From CAUZIZ01 sp965222655 (GTDB taxonomy: Bacteria > Acidobacteriota > UBA6911 > RPQK01 > JAJDTT01): 64,000 nt of DNA. Position numbers and translations under genes: made by a program. Position 1 is the first letter of the stretch. Every line of letters begins with the position of its first letter. The notes beneath the pieces are model-generated. The model was not told where the DNA came from and ran no database searches. It saw only the letters and a list, made by a program, of their open reading frames with translations. Positions 60,760 through 64,000 of the stretch are shown piece by piece. The stretch is from contig CBDCUP010000001.1 in the NCBI GenBank assembly GCA_965222655.1, positions 248,001 to 312,000 on the forward strand, given 5' to 3'.

Positions 60760-62016
60760 TTACCGAACTACCGCCCGCACGACCTTTCCCACGGTCAGCC
60801 CCTGGACGATGATGGAGAAGATCACGACACCGTAGGTCGTCGCGAGCAGCACCGGTTTGACGGGACTCACCGGCAGGGACAGGGCGAGGGCGACCGAAAT
60901 GCCGCCGCGCAAGCCGCCCCACGTCAGCACGGGGATCGCGCCTTTCGTGAACTCTCGCCACATCCCTAGAAACTTGATTGGACAGCTCACACTCACCCAC
61001 CGCGCCAGCAGCACCACGGGAATCGCCAAGACCGCAGCTCCCACGATTTGACCGGTGATTGTGATCGCCATGACCTCGAATCCGATGGCGAGAAACAACA
61101 GAGAGTTGAGCCCCTCGTCAATCAATGACCAGAATGTGTCGATGTGGTAGCGGGTCTCGGCGCTCATGCCAAATCGCTTCCCGTGGTTGCCGATGAACAG
61201 CCCGGCCACCACCACAGCGAGCGGCCCCGACAGATGCAGCTGGGACGCGAAAGCATAAGTCCCCATCACGAGCGACAACGTGATCAACACCTCGAGGTTG
61301 TGTTCGTTGATCGCCTTCATCGCGCGATACGCACAGTAGCCAGCTGCAAGCCCTAGCGCGATACCCCCAAGCGCTTCCTTGGCCAGCAACTCGACTGCTC
61401 CAGCGAAGCTCGCCTCTCCGTGTGCGCCATCTCCGCTTGCCACCGAAACCAGGACAGCGAAGAGCACCACCCCCACACCATCATTGAAGAGGCTCTCGCC
61501 CGCAATCTTTGCCTCCAGAGACTCGGGTACTTTTACCTCTTTGAGGATGCCCATGACGGCCACCGGATCGGTCGGTGAGATCAACGCGCCGAAGACGAGG
61601 CAATACATTGGCGGGATGTCGAAGCCCAAGATCCCGAAGCCGTAGAACATCAGTCCAGCGACGATCAACGTGGACATCACGATGCCGACGGTTGCGAGCA
61701 GCGATATGGCCCAGCGCCGGCTGAGAAGCGCGTCGAGGTCGACATGCAACGCCCCGGCGAACAGCAGGAAGCTGAGGAACCCCTTCATCAGGGTGTCCGA
61801 GAAGTCGATGTCGGTGAGGGTTTGACGCACGGTGGCCTCCAGTCCCAGCGCCGGGAAGGAGGCATCAGCGAACAAAATCGTCACGGACACTGCGAGGGCG
61901 ATGATCACGAGGCCGATCGTGTGTGGGAGCCGCAGCCAGCGGTAGTTGATATAACCGAAGACGGTCGCAAGGGTGATCAGGAGGGCAACAAGGTTGAAGA
62001 TCGTCGCAACGGTCAA
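60760..62016 (-). CDS. CPA1 family sodium:proton antiporter (NhaP type)
   Basis: Twelve-odd hydrophobic segments fill 418 residues. Motifs of the monovalent cation:proton antiporter-1 family are present: FLLFAGALHVDLDAL, the ALISPTDPVAVMGIL motif with the ion-binding Asp of the ND-type site, and AGESLFNDGVGVVLF with the conserved FNDG. LTWGGLRGGISVALAL also fits. The TTG start at 62016 follows GAGGG; the frame has no nearby ATG before the first membrane segment. It is 38 bases downstream of the Gfo/Idh gene on the same strand. Confidence 0.93.
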   Translation of the reverse strand: MTVATIFNLVALLITLATVFGYINYRWLRLPHTIGLVIIALAVSVTILFADASFPALGLEATVRQTLTDIDFSDTLMKGFLSFLLFAGALHVDLDALLSRRWAISLLATVGIVMSTLIVAGLMFYGFGILGFDIPPMYCLVFGALISPTDPVAVMGILKEVKVPESLEAKIAGESLFNDGVGVVLFAVLVSVASGDGAHGEASFAGAVELLAKEALGGIALGLAAGYCAYRAMKAINEHNLEVLITLSLVMGTYAFASQLHLSGPLAVVVAGLFIGNHGKRFGMSAETRYHIDTFWSLIDEGLNSLLFLAIGFEVMAITITGQIVGAAVLAIPVVLLARWVSVSCPIKFLGMWREFTKGAIPVLTWGGLRGGISVALALSLPVSPVKPVLLATTYGVVIFSIIVQGLTVGKVVRAVVR

Positions 62017-62054
62017 TTGGAATCACCCTCTGGGAGCCTGATGGAATGCGTCCA

Positions 62055-63344
62055 CTAGACCTTGGGCTCCCAACCCTTGGCATACTCGCGGGACCAGTAT
62101 TTCATGGCCTTCGGATCGTCCTTGATGTGACCACTATTGGGATCGCATTTGAGACTTCGTCCAGTCCTATACGCAATGTTCGCCAGCTGGCACATCAGGG
62201 TGCTCTTGTGGCCTTCCTCGATATCCGTGTTCAGATTAAGAGGCTTGTCGTTGCGGATGGCAGCCAGAAAATTCTGGGCATGCTCGTCCTCACCGTAGGT
62301 GCTTTCCGCACGCTTCCTCACCACCGCACCCTCTTTGTCGTAGATCGTGTAGGCCCCCTTGCTCTCCAGATCCAGAGCCCCCTTATCCCCGTAGAAGGTG
62401 ATGAAACCGCTGCCGTGACGATTACAGCTCAATCCGGCCCAGCTAACGGATCGCTTTCCTTCGAATTCGAAGCAGGCCGTGTAGGTGTCAGGGGTTTCCT
62501 GGTCATCGTCGAAGCAGTAACGACCTCCGCTCGAAGCCACCCTGATCGGGTAGTCGACCTGCAACCCCCAGCGGCACAAATCCATGGTATGGACTCCGTT
62601 GTTGCCCAACTCGCCATTGCCCCAATGCCAGTACCAGTGCCAGTTGTAGTGGATCAGGTTGTCCTTGTAGGGAACTCGGGGGGCGGGTCCCTGCCATAGA
62701 TCGTAATCCAGATGCGCTGGTACTGGCACCTGTTTTCCCCATCCCTGCGACCCGCGGCCGCCGTTGTACCAGGCCCGCGCCATGTAGACTCGCCCAATCA
62801 CGCCTTCATGAAGCTCCTGGATCGCCTCCTGGGTTCCGGGTGAGCTGCGCCGCTGGGTCCCTACCTGGACGGCGCGATTGTACTTGCGGGCCGCCTGTAT
62901 CATCAGCTCTCCCTCGCGGGGATTGTGGCTGCAGGGCTTCTCCACGTACACATGCTTCCCGGCGGCACAGGTCAGGAGGGTAGCCGAACAATGCCAGTGG
63001 TTGGGCGCGGCATTGGCCAGCACGTCAACCGATGAGTCATCCAGGATTCTCCTGAAGTCGGTGACCTGCTGGGGAGCCTTTCCCAGTTCCTGCTCCACCT
63101 TCTTGGCCACCTTGTCCATCAGCAATGAGTCCACATCACAGACGTATTTCACGTGGACGTTGGGCTGCTTCCCGAGGCTCATGGCCAGGTCCAAACCCCG
63201 GGCCATACCCATGATTCCGACCACCACCCGACTGTTGGGGGAATAACTTTTGGAACTGTTCTTGGCCGAGACGGTCAAGCCGGATGCCGCAGCCCCCAGT
63301 GCCGTGCTGCCCAGAAAACGTCGTCGATCCATGGCTGTGGACAT
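62055..63344 (-). CDS. Tat-exported Gfo/Idh/MocA family oxidoreductase
   Basis: The Tat signal MDRRRFLGSTALGAAASG opens the protein (residues 5-22). The NAD fold follows: VVVGIMGMARGLDLAMSL, VKYVCDVDSLLMDKV, DVLANAAPNHWHCSATLL and GKHVYVEKPCSHNPREGE. The C-terminal domain has VQVGTQRRSSPGTQEAI, ARAWYNGGRGSQGWGK, HYNWHWYWHWGNGELGNNGVHTMDL, a layout common in secreted planctomycete/acidobacterial members. ATG 63344 has AAAGGAGGAG about seven bases upstream, which excludes the longer frame to 63578. A periplasmic sugar-modifying role is expected, substrate unknown. Confidence 0.9.
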   Translation of the reverse strand: MSTAMDRRRFLGSTALGAAASGLTVSAKNSSKSYSPNSRVVVGIMGMARGLDLAMSLGKQPNVHVKYVCDVDSLLMDKVAKKVEQELGKAPQQVTDFRRILDDSSVDVLANAAPNHWHCSATLLTCAAGKHVYVEKPCSHNPREGELMIQAARKYNRAVQVGTQRRSSPGTQEAIQELHEGVIGRVYMARAWYNGGRGSQGWGKQVPVPAHLDYDLWQGPAPRVPYKDNLIHYNWHWYWHWGNGELGNNGVHTMDLCRWGLQVDYPIRVASSGGRYCFDDDQETPDTYTACFEFEGKRSVSWAGLSCNRHGSGFITFYGDKGALDLESKGAYTIYDKEGAVVRKRAESTYGEDEHAQNFLAAIRNDKPLNLNTDIEEGHKSTLMCQLANIAYRTGRSLKCDPNSGHIKDDPKAMKYWSREYAKGWEPKV

Positions 63345-63502
63345 GCACGCTCCTCCTTTGAAAACGGTCCATCTATTGTCTTCTCTGCGGCCAGAACAAT
63401 CAACGCCGTTTAGTCCATGCGTTTTAGTCCACGCGTTCAGGTCAATAGCACATCGTTTTTCAGCTGGATGGTAATCCGGGTTGGCAAGGGGCCCAGATGG
63501 GT

Positions 63503-64000
63503 TCAAGCCGGTGTCACCCGCACTTCGGAAAGTGCGACGTGCGCGCTGGAAAGCGAGCGACCCAGCTTGGGTTGCCATCGATCGTCCTCGAAGGCTGCAC
63601 CGGGGAGGCTCTGCTCGTCGAGTCTGATTTCGGCTTCAGGAGCATCGATGAAGCAGGCCCAGATATCCTCGCGCTCCCAGAAGGCCGGGGCCGGTCCCTC
63701 CGTCCAGAAAGCCGGCTTTGGGTGCGTCCATCTCGCTTCCAGTGTAGATCTGGCGGACCGGATGGAGAACCCGAACCCCTCCGGCGTCATCGGATGTCGT
63801 TCGAAACGGGCCGACTCGAGCTGCGCCTCGACCGATCTCCCGGCGAGGGCAATGTCCCGGAACCGCTCTTGCATCCGGCTGCCCAGACCGGGGAAATCTT
63901 CCCAGGCCAGAACTGGCCCGTCGGCGATGTCGAGAAAGGCAACATGGCCGCTCCCAAGCGTGGGCGAGTAGCTGATCGCGTAAAGCGAAAGCGTCGTCTC
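63503..64000 (-). CDS. hypothetical protein, truncated by the window edge
   Basis: The frame is open from the window end down to a stop at 63503 (165 residues seen). The visible part includes YAISYSPTLGSGHVAFLDIADG, MQERFRDIALAG and a Trp-rich segment (ARWTHPKPAFWTEGPAPAFWERED). Its N-terminus is outside. I do not recognise the family. The gene runs toward the Gfo/Idh gene, about 160 bases away on the same strand. Confidence 0.55.
   Translation of the reverse strand, partial: ETTLSLYAISYSPTLGSGHVAFLDIADGPVLAWEDFPGLGSRMQERFRDIALAGRSVEAQLESARFERHPMTPEGFGFSIRSARSTLEARWTHPKPAFWTEGPAPAFWEREDIWACFIDAPEAEIRLDEQSLPGAAFEDDRWQPKLGRSLSSAHVALSEVRVTPA

Overview
The window is a bacterial chromosome segment dominated by one large extracellular-polysaccharide locus (about 1-30 kb), followed by ordinary housekeeping and catabolic genes (30-64 kb). 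The mix includes Tat-exported Gfo/Idh/MocA proteins (one of GH109 type), a CRTAC1 (FG-GAP/ASPIC-UnbV) protein, a multihaem cytochrome-TPR fusion, heparinase II/III, PIG-L with NEW3- and CBM9-like parts, and a glycine-rich RRM protein. This suits a Gram-negative heterotroph such as an Acidobacteriota or PVC-type bacterium. That placement is inferred from gene content only; no rRNA or tRNA gene was seen.

Polysaccharide locus. A frameshifted CMP-nonulosonate synthetase (neuA-like) faces a minus-strand run of GH109-type glycosidase, GT4, carbamoyltransferase and protoporphyrinogen oxidase. An EpsN-like aminotransferase follows. Export and chain-length control are a very large SLBB protein (eight SLBB repeats) and a Wzz-type protein. 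Downstream on the plus strand lie neuB-neuC, a TPR protein, a membrane sulfatase-fold protein, an O-antigen polymerase/ligase, GT2, GT4, wecB and a heparinase II/III protein. Together they predict a surface polymer with nonulosonic acid and probably ManNAc-type sugars, possibly carbamoylated. No flippase or initiating transferase is in the window.

Mobile elements. The locus is full of insertions: an IS1182-type IS (864-2439), an ISNCY-type IS (15271-16949), two equal-length, apparently identical copies of a 317-bp MITE with 8-bp target duplications (9699-10015 and 14930-15246), two copies of a second MITE with YTAG duplications (14553-14741 and 30239-30413), and a tnpB-less IS200/IS605-like structured remnant (about 13111-13335). 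Two elements sit exactly in CTAG sites that contain the stop codon of the neighbouring gene. One MITE copy is read through, giving the SLBB protein a foreign C-terminal tail.

Right half. Polyphosphate genes (ppk1 and ppx divergent, with a cyclic-nucleotide-type phosphoesterase), a five-bladed beta-propeller protein, SDR, zinc-ribbon protein, lon, a membrane zinc peptidase, a methyltransferase, an isochorismatase-like hydrolase, a 900-residue UxaA-type protein with two UxaA-like blocks, the cytochrome/TPR-CRTAC1 pair and an alkyltransferase-like (ATL) repair protein. Then come Gfo/Idh, an M20 peptidase, a second beta-propeller paralogue, PIG-L, the RRM protein with clear promoter and terminator, MscS, a CPA1 antiporter, a third Gfo/Idh protein and a partial gene at the edge. 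Two large palindromic intergenic structures (50873-51114 and 58951-59135) are the most striking non-coding features there.
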